A stretch of DNA of 64,000 nt from Arthrobotrys musiformis (GCA_036971715.1 JAVHJL010000005.1:1054001-1118000), one strand, 5' to 3'. Positions 11,009 through 23,775 are shown, numbered from the stretch's first letter. Numbers and translations: made by a program. Notes: a model not told the origin generated them from the sequence alone.

Positions 11009-12199
11009 TCATGGGTACAGTTCCCAGATGAACTTCTTCCCAGTAGTAGCTTGCCTGCATCCGTCAATAGCACATGAAGGGTACTTGCGCTTTTTGCCTC
11101 TTTGGCCTCGAGGTTGACTGAGCATTGCATTTGCACATTCGCCGCAGTAGCACTATATCAAAGATAAATATGTTAGCATGGTACCCCTCCAAATTATTTC
11201 GGGAAATATGCAACTTACATGTCCGCACTTCATCAACCAGATCTGTTTCTTGATTTCATCATCTGAGTCTCCCAGCTCTTGGTCACACATAGAGCACCCA
11301 ATTGCATCTTCAGATTTGGGGGATCTTGTGAACCCCTTCCGGGCTTCCTTGATGGGTGGGTCCTTGTTGTGAACTTGTCCGGTTATTTCAACTTCCTCGT
11401 TTTGGGCAGCAAAGTTGGGAACCTGAAGCCAATCCAAATCCCGTCCGGGGGCCTGGAAGATACCGTTCCTCATAGGAAAGTTCGCCATATCCGGAGCGTC
11501 TCTGTGAGGGGCTAGAGGGGCGAGGGGAGCCAGGTGATGGGCACGGTTCGGAGCGCCGAAGAAAAGGGGCATACTATCTCGCACCATTTCTAAGATCGAG
11601 AGGCCTGCGCTAGCTACACCTCCAATGTTAGGTCTAAGTCGTCCAAAGGGGGCGAAGAGTAAGTCGTCCAGTGGGGGTTCGGCTGGTGGCGCACCTGCTC
11701 TGTGGGGGTGGTGGTGATGATGGTGGTGGTGGTTATGGTGATGATGATGGTTTTCATTATGGGGCGGGTGCATGGGGTCCCTCGAGGGCTGTCGTACTCT
11801 GGCGTGTGTGAAGGCCAGTTCGATATCGCGAGCTGAGACCTGGGGGAATAGAAGCGGTTCGTGTCTTCGCTCTTCACGGATGTTATCATTACGACGAACG
11901 GCTGGCGGTGGGTCTGGGATTGCGTCGACGTCAATAACTTCGGCATCGGGAGGTCGGATAGCAGGAGTACGGCGGTTCCTTTCCCTTTCTCTCTCCCTTT
12001 CCAGCTCTCGTTCCCGTTCTCTGTCAGAGTCTCTACCACGACGATCTCTGTTGTAAGGTGCATGACGATTACTGAAGCGACCGGGTTGAGTAGATGCTCG
12101 AAGAGGAGGGGGCGACGGCGATGATGTCAAGTCGATTACTTCAGGCTGGGCAGCCGCTTCGTTGCGGCTGCCTGGTGCTATACGTCGTGATCGATTCAT
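11009..12199 (-). CDS. RING-type protein with SUMO-interaction-like motifs (Slx8/Cwf8-like)
   Basis: Exons 12199..11219 and 11152..11009, 374 aa. The intron falls just after Lys-Cys-Gly-His of the RING, and the second exon supplies the remaining ligands. The zinc module reads CSMCDQEL, KCGHCYCGEC, then CAIDGC, the atypical spacing seen in fungal proteins annotated as RING/Cwf8-like. N-terminal hydrophobic-acidic motifs VIDLTSS (about residue 21) and VIDVDAIP look like SUMO-interaction motifs, which with a RING suggests a SUMO-targeted ubiquitin ligase. That is inference. Also present are an Arg/Glu-rich stretch (RERERELEREREREREN-like) and a His-rich tract around residues 147-163. Likely nuclear. 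Confidence 0.72.
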
Positions 12200-13088
12200 C
12201 CTTCTTGTTTGGAGATACGTTCGAGGTTCTAGTTTGTTTTAGTCGGACGATTCAGGGTGTAGCTGCGGCGAGAGTAGCTTAGTGAGGAGTGAAGTGGTGT
12301 TGAGCTTGAAGGTTGTAGGGGATAGTAAAAGGAGGAGAGAGAAGAGGAGAGAAGAGGAGGAGAAGGAGGTTAAATATTCTAGAGAAGCGGTTAGCGTCAA
12401 GTTGGTTCGAGTGTCCAGGCAGGTGATAATTTTCGGGCACTGTTGGATCTAAAAGTGCTTACTGAGCAGTAGGTACTAAAGTATCGACCCGTCTGTTGGT
12501 TGACCTCCTGACAAATTTCCGTTGCTCAGGCCTGCACCTCCCAAACACCGTGGAGATAAAATCGTGGAGATAAAGTACTGGAGGCTTTTGTAACCCTAAA
12601 TGGCCTATCTCATTGGACGTATCGCATGACAGGCGCCTTGCATGAGAAGAGCAACGTCGAATGGTCTGGAAGGATGGCGTAGTGGTGTCGTCGAGGAGGT
12701 TCAGCGCCGGAGACAAGGAAGAGGAGAGGGGGGGTGTTTTTCGATTGGACGCTGCGCAGTTTGACCTGAGGGTTTTCAACGTTGCAGTTTCTGGAAGTGA
12801 TTTTGCCTCGGAGGCAATGCAATGAATTCGAAAGGAGGTTGGCTTCGAGTGAAGTCGACGAGCGGCAATTCAACAACGTCAATCGACGGGAGAGCTCGGG
12901 TGGTTGATTGGGAAGGATAAGATCGATGGTGGTGATGTTGATATCGATGTTGTTTGTTGTTTGGACGTTGGTTTTCGTGGTTTGGTGCTTTTTGGAAGTT
13001 GGAGATGGAGGGAACCAGGATGGCGGTCTGTAACTATGGCGGATGGATGCGGCTTAGTCATCGGCCGAGGCCGACCTGGTAAGGGAGT
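12200..13088. other. Intergenic region upstream of RING gene
   Basis: About 0.9 kb. It contains purine-rich GGA/GAA runs (about 12318-12370) and scattered short frames with no recognisable product. It probably includes the promoter and leader of the RING gene. Confidence 0.45.
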
Positions 13089-13490
13089 TTATATTGGTAA
13101 GTCCGAGAATGCAACAACGGGCAACACTTTCAACCACGCGCCCAGAAGATCTCGAAGATCCATCCACAAAGTCGAGATACCGAGTGCACGCGAGGTGAAA
13201 ACACCGTATCGCACCGGATTGGTCCTAACCGCCACAGGGGCGTGAATCGTGACGACTACCTGCGTGAAGATTTCCATAATTATAATGTTAAATCTTTCGT
13301 CTCGATTTTCTGCTGGTATCACTGTGAAAATAGCAGCTCCCAATGTTATATTGAGTATTATAACCGCAGTTAAATTGGAAAGAATGCGGTAATCCATTGG
13401 CCGAAGGAGTCTTAACCCTTCGTGCCATTCTAAAAGACCTCCTAACATACGGAGAGGCATAGCAAAAAGGCAAGTACCCGAAACTCGCAA
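13089..13490 (-). CDS. Possible small membrane protein, unrecognised
   Basis: Open frame of up to 133 codons; an internal start (MPLRMLGG) 10 codons in has a better context. It shows two hydrophobic segments, one around ILSNLTAVIILNITLGAAIF and one around FNIIIMEIFTQVVVTI, and a C-terminal LLGAWLKVLPVVAF. It neighbours another small membrane-protein gene on the same strand (14218-14843), but I see no clear sequence match to it. No product can be named and the frame could be fortuitous. Confidence 0.3.
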   Translation of the reverse strand: MRVSGTCLFAMPLRMLGGLLEWHEGLRLLRPMDYRILSNLTAVIILNITLGAAIFTVIPAENRDERFNIIIMEIFTQVVVTIHAPVAVRTNPVRYGVFTSRALGISTLWMDLRDLLGAWLKVLPVVAFSDLPI

Positions 13491-14217
13491 TGGTACTGTT
13501 TTGGCGTACGGTATGGTACGGAGGCTGTGACAGAGCGTCGATAGGATATATAGATTTTGAGCAGGGGGGGTTATGGAGATGTGGGTTAGGAGGCTGACCG
13601 CGATTGTGGTTTCTATACATAGTTATTTTTATATTGATTTATACAGGTATTTTGTATGTGCAGGTACATACTTAAGTAGTGATAATCAGACAGCATATAT
13701 ACTTTAAGCACCTAGGTAGTCAATCTCGTGTTCACACGTTTAAACAGTGGAACCGATGCAGATCGCACATAATTACAATTCTGAACGTGGCAGCCACGAC
13801 AAGTGTAGTCGTTTAAAGGTGTCGATCTCGAGCCTGAAAACTAATTAAATTGTGGATCGATGGCCTCTTTACAACGAGACAAGTTCTAACTTAAGGGCTT
13901 AGTTATGCCTTAGCTACAGTCTATAGATCTATAAAAATGATGCATAATGATATTGCTAGCCGATAACGGCAGTATCTGAAATCAAGACCACTCTCTAATA
14001 TTACACTACTGTACTATAAATCCCAGTGTACCACTTCACAGCTTTCAATCGATTAATGTACGCAAGTCAACAAAAGAAGACCGAGACCTGGTTTACGAGA
14101 CAAACCGAGACCGAAAGGCCTAACAACTTATAAATTTAGCTACTTTGTGCAGTCTGGATACGAGATCAGTTTACATACACCCCATCAGGCCCTCGCAGGA
14201 GACAACATGCAGGCCCC
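13491..14217. other. Intergenic region
   Basis: About 0.73 kb, AT-rich, with no supported gene. It carries two neighbouring copies of the dispersed motif at the distal end (14087-14100 and, just beyond, 14152-14169). Confidence 0.45.
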
Positions 14218-14843
14218 TCAACACCCCAATATTCTAGAAACAAGACTGGTGCTGAGCGCACCAAAACAAAAGTGCTCCCCAAATAATACTACCATAAAAT
14301 TAACTATGATATTTACGATAACAATTCCCCAGTAACTACATAAACCCCATGTAAACCCCCTAAATCCTTCCTCTTCCCCAATTAAAAACCCCACAGGGCC
14401 CAAAAACAATACTACACCTTTCAGGGTTCCGGCGATATCATGCAACCAAACACGATCCGTACAATGACCAAGATCCGAATAGGACTCAAGAAGAACAACA
14501 ATGGCAGTTAGTACGCACTGCACTACGAGGAGTACGCGTAAGGCGGGAGACAGAATAATCTTATCGGAAGCATTATCGAGGCCTTTTTCGATCGAGTCAC
14601 CTAGATTATAGGGTTTGAACTGGGCTTGTTTTAGAGAGACTGTCTTTGGGTCTTTGAGCCCCGCCATGTCATTTGGTGATGCTAAGCTAGGAGTCTTTAG
14701 CCCGTAATGAGGCTGTGGAGGTAATTCGCTATACCGGGTCCCGGCTTTTATATATATTAGACTAGGGTTACGAATCAAAACGATTAGGAAGGGAGGAACT
14801 TACCAGTCTCAAGCTTTAGGGCCTCGTCCATCATGTCCATCAT
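14218..14843 (-). CDS. Small three-helix membrane protein (paralogue of 32997-33573)
   Basis: Exons 14843..14804 (40 nt) and 14744..14218, 188 aa, spliced at an AAAAG acceptor. The N-terminus MMDMMDEALKLETAGTRYSELPPQP aligns closely with MVDMVDEGLGLETAVTQHSKLPPRP of the gene at 32997, with the same 40-nt first exon and the same acceptor, so the two are paralogues. Three hydrophobic segments follow a ~75-residue soluble head: LRVLLVVQCVLTAIVVLL, LKGVVLFLGPVGFLI, and YWGIVIVNIIVNFMVVLF. A DRVWLHDIAG motif is shared with DRIWLYYIAG in the paralogue. No known family is recognised; function unknown. Confidence 0.62.
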
Positions 14844-15581
14844 GACCACAGGTGTCGCGTCTTGATTATTACAAGAACAAGCTTTAAAGTCTTTGTCTTG
14901 TTTTAAGAAAGCGGTATACGATAATAAGGTCGGACAGGTTAGGTGCACGGCCCGATATTTCGATTTCTAATTTTTCAAGAAATGTCACCGGAGTCTGTTT
15001 CTTTGGATAGATATTAGTATCGCCCCGATAGATATGAGATTTCGTACTGATACCACCAGATCCAGCCCTGAGAAGAATTTACATACAAAGCAATTAAGGC
15101 CTCAAAAAACAAGCTAAATTCAAATTGCGAGCTATTAGTTATCTCGTACCCAGCCCACCCGTTATATCAGCTAGATCGAGGGTGTTATATCGCGGATTCC
15201 ATCGCGATATATATTGACCATGCGTGATACCCGATCTAAATGTATCCACTAGCTGCAAACTTGGTTCGAGACAAGCTGCAAATCCGAATTTCCCAAATTG
15301 ATCCAAACGATGTCTAGCACTGGGAGGCGGCCACGCCGTTTGTGTGGCTGGGAACGAGACCAGGCTGGTCGTGAAAGTAAACTCTGTGGTATGATTACCC
15401 CCCTCCTCCACTACAAGGCGCATACGCACCAGTGAATTCGAAAAAAACATACCATCGGTCATCGGTCAAAAACGTGCATTAATATTGTACATTCGCATGG
15501 GTGAGTTTTAATAATGAAAAAAAATATGCGTCCTCGTATTCTAGGTAAACATAAACCCGCCACGCCAGTCTATATAGACTT
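14844..15581. other. Intergenic region downstream of PRP19
   Basis: About 0.74 kb. An unsupported 107-codon frame lies at 15139-15462 (minus). A copy of the dispersed motif sits at 15348-15364, inside that frame, which argues the frame is not a conserved gene. Confidence 0.45.
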
Positions 15582-17357
15582 TCAATTGCCACCTCCAAGA
15601 ACCGTGATCGTTCCGTCGTTCGACAGAGTAACCAGGGATTCTGCTTTCGCACCCCAGGCCACAGCAACCGTAGGAACAGCGCTCTGCAGCGGCACGGACC
15701 AACCCTTGGATGCCTTGGAGTAATGCTGTACTGTAACCCCCTGGGGACCACCGGTCGCCAAGTACTGTCCAGTATAATCCCATGCAATAGATTCGACCAC
15801 CGAACCGATCTCAATGGCCTTGGTCATTTGACCCTTCCTCAGATCCCACAGAGATACAGTGTTATCACCCTTACACGCGACTGCCAACCAGAATCCATTC
15901 TCCGAGAACTTGAGCGATTTGACAGGTCCTCCTAACGGCTCGAACTTGGCCAGGACCTTGTTCTCTCTTGTGTCGAAGACTTCGACTGTCGCATTTTGTG
16001 TACCCGCTCCGATCAAATGACCATCGGGGTGGAAATGTGCACTCGTGAGAGCTGCAATTCATTCATGTTAGCATCTTCTTCAGAACTAGTGGTTATGTAT
16101 CATAGGGCTCATAACATACCAGAATCAGTGTAAACTTGCGAGACCGCCTTGCTGGCTGCAAGGTCGTAGAGAATATAGCTCTTATCAACACCAACCGACC
16201 CTAGTAGGTCTCCACTTGGATGCGCGCAAATAGCACTAACTTTGCCTGCGTGTCGTTCAAAAGATACGCTCTCCTTGCCGCTTTCCTCCCATAACCTAAC
16301 AACACCAGACGCCGAAGCAGTGATCGGTCGAGCACCCCACCAAGCTGTATCGGTGATTGCGCCGTCTTGCGAAGGTAGAACCCGTGATAGATTGCCTTCC
16401 GAAAGGGAGTAGACTCCGGAAACGCCATCGACACCTCCAACCAAGGCCAAATCCTGCGAATCATCCAGAGCTACCGAAGCTCCACCAGGGTACAGAGACT
16501 CGGACGTAGAAACTGAGGTGAAAGACCCGATTGTGTCTGGAACAGCCCAGTCAGCAGGTACAGGTCGTTTACGACGGCCGGCAGAGAGTCTAAATTCAAA
16601 GAATTAGTGTCAAACCCATCGATCTTTCCGAATCGCCAAAACTCACTCAGCATGTTTAGCATTAATCCTCTCGACGACGTTTTCGGGAACATCGTTGCTA
16701 TCGACTTGCATCTCGTCCCCGCCAGGCGCTGCTGCGACCCCGCTAGCAGTCACCTTTGACAGAGCATCCCTCGCCTCGTCACGCTCCTTGATTAACCGTC
16801 CGATAACCCTTACGGCTGCATCGTGCTGATATAGCGCCGTACTTAGCTCCTGACGCGTCTGGGCAAGTTGCTGTCGGAGGGTATACGTTTCTAAAGCCAA
16901 TGCATCCCATTCATTCTGGAAAACGGAGAGTAGAGACGGTATCGAGGTGATCGTAGGAGGTCGTGGTCGGATAGTTCGGCTTGCTACAATCAGACAGAAA
17001 TATGTAAGTCTACGGGCGTCTGTTTTTCTCTTTCGTAGTCTCGTGACGGTTGTGTGGGAACGTACTTTTCAGATCGATGAGGTCTTCGAGTTTGAGTTCT
17101 TCGCCGGTTACGGGGTCCTTGCCGTGTTCTTGGATGTATTGTTCGATCAATCGCTTTTCGAAGACGTGGCCTGGTAGGTAATACGTTAGAGTCGGACGCT
17201 GAAGATGCGATCCTGGATGATTCGAGACTCACCACTCTTCGACGAAATGGCAGGGGTTTGCGGCGTCTCGCCGGAGACTATTTGGCAGAGATATTAGATA
17301 TATGGTAGGTAATATTTTGGAGGTAAGGAGGAAGTCCAGCATACTTGCGCACAGCAT
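15582..17357 (-). CDS. PRP19: Pre-mRNA-processing factor 19 (U-box ubiquitin ligase)
   Basis: Scaffold of the NineTeen complex, needed for spliceosome activation and in DNA repair. Six exons: 17357..17345 (13 nt), 17277..17233, 17170..17066, 16983..16647, 16589..16120, 16051..15582; 479 aa. The U-box reads MLCAISGETPQTPAISSKSG then HVFEKRLIEQYI and DPVTGEEL across exons 1-3. A tetramerising coiled coil follows (LETYTLRQQLAQTRQELSTAL). The second half is a WD40 propeller, with recognisable blades including GKVSAICAHPSGDLL and GHLIGAGTQNATVEVFDTR. Both C-terminal exons happen to be 470 nt. The tiny first exon is fixed by frame and by the Prp19 N-terminus. Confidence 0.96.
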
Positions 17358-18173
17358 GATGATTCAATTGATGGGGGTGGTAGTGTCGTGAGTATATGGC
17401 GGTAGAAGATGGAGATGGGTTCGAGGTGATGGTGCTGGTCGTGTTTTTTTGCAGGGATCTGGGTCGGTTCTCACAACGCACCAAGCGAGCAAGCCCACGA
17501 TGCGAAAGCTCCATGCTGCGTGGAGGCAACCGAGAACCACGAGCTCCAGCTTCGGTCTATCATCGGTGTCCGATAATGTTGGCCCTTTGATTATATACAA
17601 CATCGAATTCAACTAAAAAGACTTGATCTTGAATCGCAATAATATTACTACCCTAGAATAGAACTCTCTTTATATTCTATATCCTATATATAACAATGTA
17701 GGAATTGCCTGTATGTCGACTGTCACGAAACAATTGAGGCGATCTTATTCTGTTGCATTTGGTTTCGGGGTGACAAGAGGTCAATATCGTATGGGTTTGA
17801 ATTGGTCTCGTTCCCAGTTTGGATTAAGAGTTCGTGCTTAAGGTCTTCATAATCATAGTACCATGATGCAAGTAGCTACGGCTATATAGCCTTGATACTA
17901 GGTGTTCCCGAAGCAGAGGCCTCAGGCTTGCTGGTGCCAATGCGTAGCATCCAGACAGTCTCCAACATCCCGTGAATCGGAAAACCCGACCCGGACTATT
18001 AAGCCCATGACCATATCTATAGGCCTCAAAGCCGCGTCTGTGCAGTTGGCTGTATAATTAGCTGGAAACTTGGCTGCGCCCAAGAATGGACGAAACTAAG
18101 ATTCTCAGGCTCCGTTCCTGTCCAAGAAACCCCGGCACCGGTATATCGCATGCCTTGAGTTCTAGACTATAGT
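17358..18173. other. Intergenic region between PRP19 and DUF4604 gene
   Basis: About 0.8 kb including the PRP19 promoter side. It holds one reverse-strand copy of the dispersed motif at 17803-17817. No supported gene. Confidence 0.5.
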
Positions 18174-18763
18174 TCAATCGTCTCCAAATGATAGCTTGAC
18201 CTTTTGTTTCGGCCGCGGCTTCTTCTTTTTCGGTGCTTCGTCCTTTGCATCCTTCCCGTCGGCTTTCGACTTTGCTTCGTCATCGGAAGCCTCCGCTCCG
18301 ACGACTTTCACGATCTTCCGCTTCTGCGTCTTGACGCCTACCTCGAGAACTGTCGAATCTTTCGATTTTTCATTTTTTGTGTCTTTTGGTTTGCCCTCCC
18401 CATCTTTTGCAGATGCTTTATCTGGGTCGGTTCCTTCTCCCTGATCTTCCGTAGCTTTAGCCTTCGCTGCAGTTTCTTCTTTCAAGGCGTCAAATTCTTT
18501 CCCGGATAAAGTAGAATTGTCTTCGAGGACATAGACGGGTTCGTCTTCCTCGTCATCCTCTGGATTACGCTGTTTCTTGGGTCTATTCAGAGGTCGCTCT
18601 TGGTAGACCCCAGCTGTTTGAGCTCTAAGCCGCTGTAAAAAGGCCGGCTCTTTTGACTCTAAAGGGGAAAAAAAGAGTCAATATCTAGATAACTCTCGAA
18701 CGAAATTATAGAGAGAGAATAAAAGGTATCAAACATACCGTAACTTAAATTCTTATGGGACAT
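18174..18763 (-). CDS. DUF4604 protein
   Basis: Exons 18763..18739 (25 nt) and 18658..18174, 169 aa. The N-terminus MSHKNLSYESKEPAFLQRLRAQ matches the diagnostic start of the DUF4604 family, eukaryotic nuclear proteins of unknown function. The rest is low-complexity and highly charged (Lys/Glu/Asp/Ala), ending in a basic patch (KKKKPRPKQKVKLSFGDD) where KLSFGDD is the typical family end. Length is normal for the family. Function is not known. Confidence 0.85.
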
Positions 18764-20306
18764 GATTATTATAATACGCGCAAAAAGACGAGCGGATATA
18801 AATTTGGATTGGGTTTAAAACAGGCGGCCAGCCTGGCTGGGCGAGGTAGACGGGCAGGCGTTGAGCCCTGTATTGTCTCCAATAGTGTAGTACTACCTAC
18901 TTGGTATGTGTGGTAGGTATATACTCTGTATGAAAATTAAAAAATAAAAATAAAACCAAGCTTTCCGAGAATAGATGCGCGAGTTCGAAGCGGATTCCGG
19001 AAGTTGCCTCTTTTTTTTTTCGTCAGGGCCGTGCCAGCTACCAGCCACTGTAGTATGGGGGTATGTGAGTACTAGTTTGACTGATTTTCAACGAAACTAG
19101 CTTGTAATTGGGCGGGTTTCAGGGACACTTGGTGGCCTTCCAAACGGAGGTGTCTACCCGACGGTGCAGAATGTGTGACCTGTGCAAGGGGGTTTCTCTT
19201 GTATGCAATGGAGATTTCTATCGGTGTTAGTTGGGGTGTGTGTGTGTGTGTGTGTGGAACTGTGTTCCAGGTTTCAGGTTTCAGAGCGACGGAAGGATAA
19301 AAGAAAAAAAATAAAGTAAAAGAAAATCTTTTGCCCGCCACATGGCCACAGTAGACGAGCGAAGGTTTGAAGGAAGAAGAGAAGAATGTTGGTGAGTGGA
19401 TTCTGGGACTGTTTCATCGACGGGCTTATTTCAGGCGACCGAACGAGAAGGTTGACTGGGACTTTTGGGTTTGATTGAGAGCTGTCGACTGTGCGGTGGC
19501 CGTGCATTGGCTGCATACACCACCACCACCACCACCACCACCACCACCACCACCACCACCACCACAGAATACAGTACTGGTTACATGGGCATTGTCCTCG
19601 TTCGGGGTTCCAATTTGGACAGATGACAGCCGGATTAATATCTCTTGGTGTTTCTTAGTATTCCATATTTTATTTTATTTTATTTTTCGAATTACATTTA
19701 TATCAATTGGCCATATTGCTGCTACTCACAGACCAGACCTGGTTCATATGCATCCCTTCCTCATATAATATAATATCATTCGCCCGACTGCGCAACAACA
19801 TCTCGTTCAAATCTCCTCATCTCTCCATCTCCATCTCCATCATCATTTTTTTAAAATAGTATATGATACCGTGTCCCTGTTGTGGCGGCCATTGTATAGC
19901 ATATACTTGTATATCGTATCCCTTATCTACTGCCACTAACACACGCGTTGGACGGATTCCATGTTCTAGCCCGTTTTTCGGCTCTTCTGCTAAAACGTGC
20001 TTTGCGATATCCCCTACTATCTGCTCGAAAACCTCCATTACCCCGTCGAATTCTCCTCCATTCCACCTGCTGATCGAGCTTCTCACTATCCAATCCAATT
20101 CAATATCGTCATTATCTCGGTCTTCAATATAACCAATTCTCTTTGGCGTTTTAATTCGACACTGCCCTCGCTGTTGTCCCCTACGTAACATTCACCCGTT
20201 CGTCTCCAGAGCTTCGCCAACGTGGACTCGATAACCCTCTCCCCTTTATAGCGGATCCGGCCCCCTCTGGGGCTCCATATCTGACCGCGCTCTCACCCAC
20301 GCCATC
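18764..20306. other. Intergenic region with microsatellites
   Basis: About 1.5 kb without a supported gene. It contains a TG dinucleotide run at about 19236-19256 and a (CAC)16 run at 19518-19565. The distal part is presumably the promoter and leader of the mannosyltransferase gene. Confidence 0.5.
19518..19565 (+). repeat. (CAC)16 trinucleotide microsatellite
   Basis: An uninterrupted 48-bp run of CAC/ACC in non-coding DNA. Confidence 0.95.
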
Positions 20307-22199
20307 ATGGCTACCGACAATCTCATAGGCAGGAGGAGAGGCTTCCTGGACTTCATTCCATTTCGCAAGCTTCAACCATATGGCAAAGGCTTCTTTTCGA
20401 AGCGAGTTCGCCTCAATGCTGGATCGACAGTTACGATACCCCTGGCCGTAGTCGTAGCTTTTCCAGCTCTCATCATCATCGTCATCCTGGTGCTCATAGC
20501 GCTGCATTCTGATTCTCCCAATGTTATTCAAAGTCTACCTTTGATCAACAGGGAACCTGGCATTTTGTAAGCTTTTTTCCCCTTTTCCTTTTTTTTTTTC
20601 CTCCCCTAAAGTTTTTTTTGGGGGGTGGCCTCACATGCGAGGTGTCGTATGCTCAACGCGTTTCGGAAAAAAAGCTGGGTGAGCAGCATGAACATAGCTA
20701 ATACAAGGGAAATCTTACCCACAGAAAAATCAACGAGACATACGATAAGCCGTTCGTAACAGGCTGCTTAGAACCAGCTGTCGACCTCCCGAGAGCAAAT
20801 GCAGCATTTGTCGTTTTGGCAAGAAATAAGGAGCTGGACGGTGTAATCCAGTCTATGAAATCGATCGAACGGCATTTCAACCATTGGTTCCACTACCCCT
20901 ACGTCTTCCTCAACGACGGAGAGTTTAACGAATCCTTCAAAGCGACGGTGAAGAAGTATGCAAGCTCGGATGTGGAATTCGGTCAGATCGACTCCAGCAT
21001 GTGGGGGTTTCCCGACTGGGTCAACCATGATGATGCGAGGGAAGCCATTGCGAAGCAGGGTGATCGGGTGATTATGTATGGTGGTATGGAAAGTTATCAT
21101 CATATGTGTAGATTTTACTCGGGGTAAGCTTTTTTAAAGGGTGCGAAACTGGTGTCAAGGAAGCTCGGCGACTAACTAAATGGGTGGTAGATTTTTCTAT
21201 AAACACCCTCTACTCGCAAAATACAAGTGGTACTGGCGATTGGAGCCGGATATCAAGTACTTCTGCGATATCACCTAGTAAGAGCCAAAACCTAGTACCA
21301 ACAAAGACCTCGGAACCAGCTAACAATTTTAAAGTGACCCTTTCGTTCACATGGAACGACACAACAAGACATACGGATACACAATCGCTGTGAAGGAGTT
21401 GAAGGAAACCGTCCCAAATCTGTTCAGATACGCCGCGGCATACAGACGACTGAACAATATCCCTAAAACCGGCCTATGGGATATGTTCGCTGATCAGTCT
21501 GAGCCACCGAAGGAGGATCCCGCGGCCGCTGACGACGCTACCGAAGACCTTCCAAAAACTTCGCCTCGGAAACCGCTCCCCGACATTGATGGAGAGAATA
21601 TGGAGGGCGAGAAGTACAAGTCAGTGCACGAGTTCCATTGCGGGTTTACGAAAAGAAGAAAACAGCTAACTAGTGTTTAGTATGTGTCATTTCTGGAGTA
21701 ACTTCGAAATTGCCAGGCTTGATTTCTTCAGAAGCAAGGAGTATGAAGATTTCTTCCAGATGATGGATAGATCGGGTGGTTTCTGGACGGAGCGAGTAAG
21801 TTAATTCTAAAATGCAGCATTATCAAAGGTTTGATGCTAATCATTTTATAGTGGGGAGACGCACCTGTCCACTCATTGGCCGCCGGAATCCTATTAGACA
21901 CCAAGGACATCCACTACTTCCGTGACATTGGTTACCGACACACAACCATCCAGCATTGTCCCGCGAACGCTCCCGGAAAGCAGTTGACCCGCAAACCTTT
22001 CTTCCATTCGGAAGATATGCAACGAAATAAGCGACTTGCCAAGGAAGACGACGCATACTGGGCTAACTACGACTCACCGAAGCACAATGGTGTCGGATGC
22101 CACTGCCGCTGCGATACTGATATCGAGGACGTCGAAGGCAAACCCGGTAGCTGCACACCTGAGTGGGTTAAAGTCGCGGGAGGCTGGCTACCGGAATGA
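20307..22199 (+). CDS. Alpha-1,2-mannosyltransferase, GT15 (Kre2/Mnt1/Ktr) family
   Basis: Golgi enzyme that transfers mannose from GDP-mannose to O- and N-linked glycans of wall and secreted proteins. Six exons: 20307..20566, 20725..21123, 21191..21277, 21335..21619, 21681..21795, 21852..22199; 497 aa. It is a type II protein with a single anchor at about residues 40-67 (hydrophobic, after a basic KRVRLN flank). Family motifs in order are NAAFVVLARN, the acceptor-side SIERHFNHWFHYPYVFLND, WYWRLEPDIKYFCDITYDPF, the hallmark NMCHFWSNFEIARLDFFRS, and GGFWTERWGDAPVHSLAA. An insert after TGLWDMFADQSEPP (about 60 residues, Asp/Pro-rich) is longer than in yeast members. Which KTR subgroup it belongs to cannot be decided by eye. 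Confidence 0.92.
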
Positions 22200-23775
22200 T
22201 GATGATCAAGCGATTTTTCAATCATCCTTTGCCCAGTTGCTAAATTGCTTCCCATCCTGCTGATTCACTTTCAGCGCATTACATACGTACAGATAATGTT
22301 TGTTATTACCCGTTACTAATGACACCTTTTCCCTTAACATACATCTATCGGACTTTAGCCATTGGTATTTATAGCTTGTTTCTTTGAGGCATTGGAGTTT
22401 TTTTTGTCATTGTCTCCTCATCCTCACCCTCATCCTCTTACTTCCCATTCATCCTCCATTATGGCCACTGTCTATTGCGCATGCAGGCATCTCCAGCTAA
22501 AACTTTCATTTCATCTTCTTTTTTCACTTCCGTGTGGCTTTTATTCATAAATGTACATATAATAATCTTTTTCTTCTTCTCTTCCTCCGGTTTAGCCACG
22601 CGGTTTCCAATTTTCGGATCGCGGGACCGCTTGCTGCCTTTTTATTTCTTCTTTTTATGAGGCCTCTGCTACTTTTTATTTTCTTTCTCTTTATTTTTTC
22701 TTCATCGGGCCTTAAATGAGGTTGCTATACCGGTATGATGGCATTAAACTTGCGTGTAACGATAGGTAAAGACAATTGCATGCTGCGAATTTTTTTGGGA
22801 GACATTTAATCCCCTTTTATACGGATGTCGTGAAGATAGTTGGGTCGCGCTACGTGGAGATCTACGGATTTTGCGCGTGGCGAACGCGATAGTTGAGGGT
22901 TTTATAGTGGTAAGCTTATTGGGGGTAATCTTTGGTATTCGTATTGAGAGGGGGTTATTACACGAATACGAGGTTTATTTGTTCGCTCTGGACTGGCCGG
23001 GTCTCATATGGACTACCCTAGCTACTATAGACTGGGCTTGTCGAGGTGATGGTATAACTGTGGATCTGGAGATGTGGGTTTTGTGGTTGGAACCCCCACG
23101 GGTGATTTCCGTTACATGGGAGGTTCCGGTGGGTTTACTCGAACCTGGTCTCGCGGTACTTGAACCCTTGTTTTTGGAGTGAATGTTGATTTGATGGGAC
23201 TGAGACATGAATTGGTGATTGGTGAGCGTAGACTGCGAATGTGGTTGTAAGACGGTGGAAAATGCAACGTTTCTACAACGCGGTTTTGAATGAGCTTCCT
23301 TGTGGGTTATATGTGAAGTTCAGGGTGTTTAGTACATTTGTATCTTGAAATTGATACGATTGCAAATATTTTCGTGGCATACGTTTACAGATACATATAG
23401 AGAATTAAGATCTTATCCGAGTTTTTATTTTATTTTGTTATTTTTTTATGATTGAGAAAAATGTTGACTAGTCTAGAGTAGCTTCTAGCCGTTTATCTCT
23501 ACTTTTTAACGTTATGATCCCAACAGCTAACCTGGCTATTATTATATTAATACATCCCGATATCGAAAAAAAAATGAAGAGATAGTATCGCAAAGTCATA
23601 AGCAAAAAAGGGAGAATAGCCCCCAAAATCCAAAAAACCGGTACAACCCCGGGTGGGCTGGGTACTAGACAACCAAAAAGCCCAAATCGCTAGAAATCAT
23701 TATTACCTTTTTGAAATCCATCACATCTCATTCCATAAAAAAAAAAAAAAATTAAAAAAATGATCTTCACAAAAG
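22200..23775. other. Intergenic region, pyrimidine-rich
   Basis: About 1.6 kb between convergent genes. T/C-rich from 22370 to 22720. A 103-codon frame at 22871-23182 shows no recognisable features. A variant of the dispersed motif (GGTGGGCTGGGTACTAGACAA) lies at about 23652-23672. No supported gene. Confidence 0.45.

Noticed and set aside
15139..15462. 107-codon minus-strand frame
   Set aside because: Contains a copy of the dispersed motif and no family resemblance; not supported as a gene.
22871..23182. 103-codon plus-strand frame
   Set aside because: Overlaps an equally open minus frame; neither has recognisable features or splice context.
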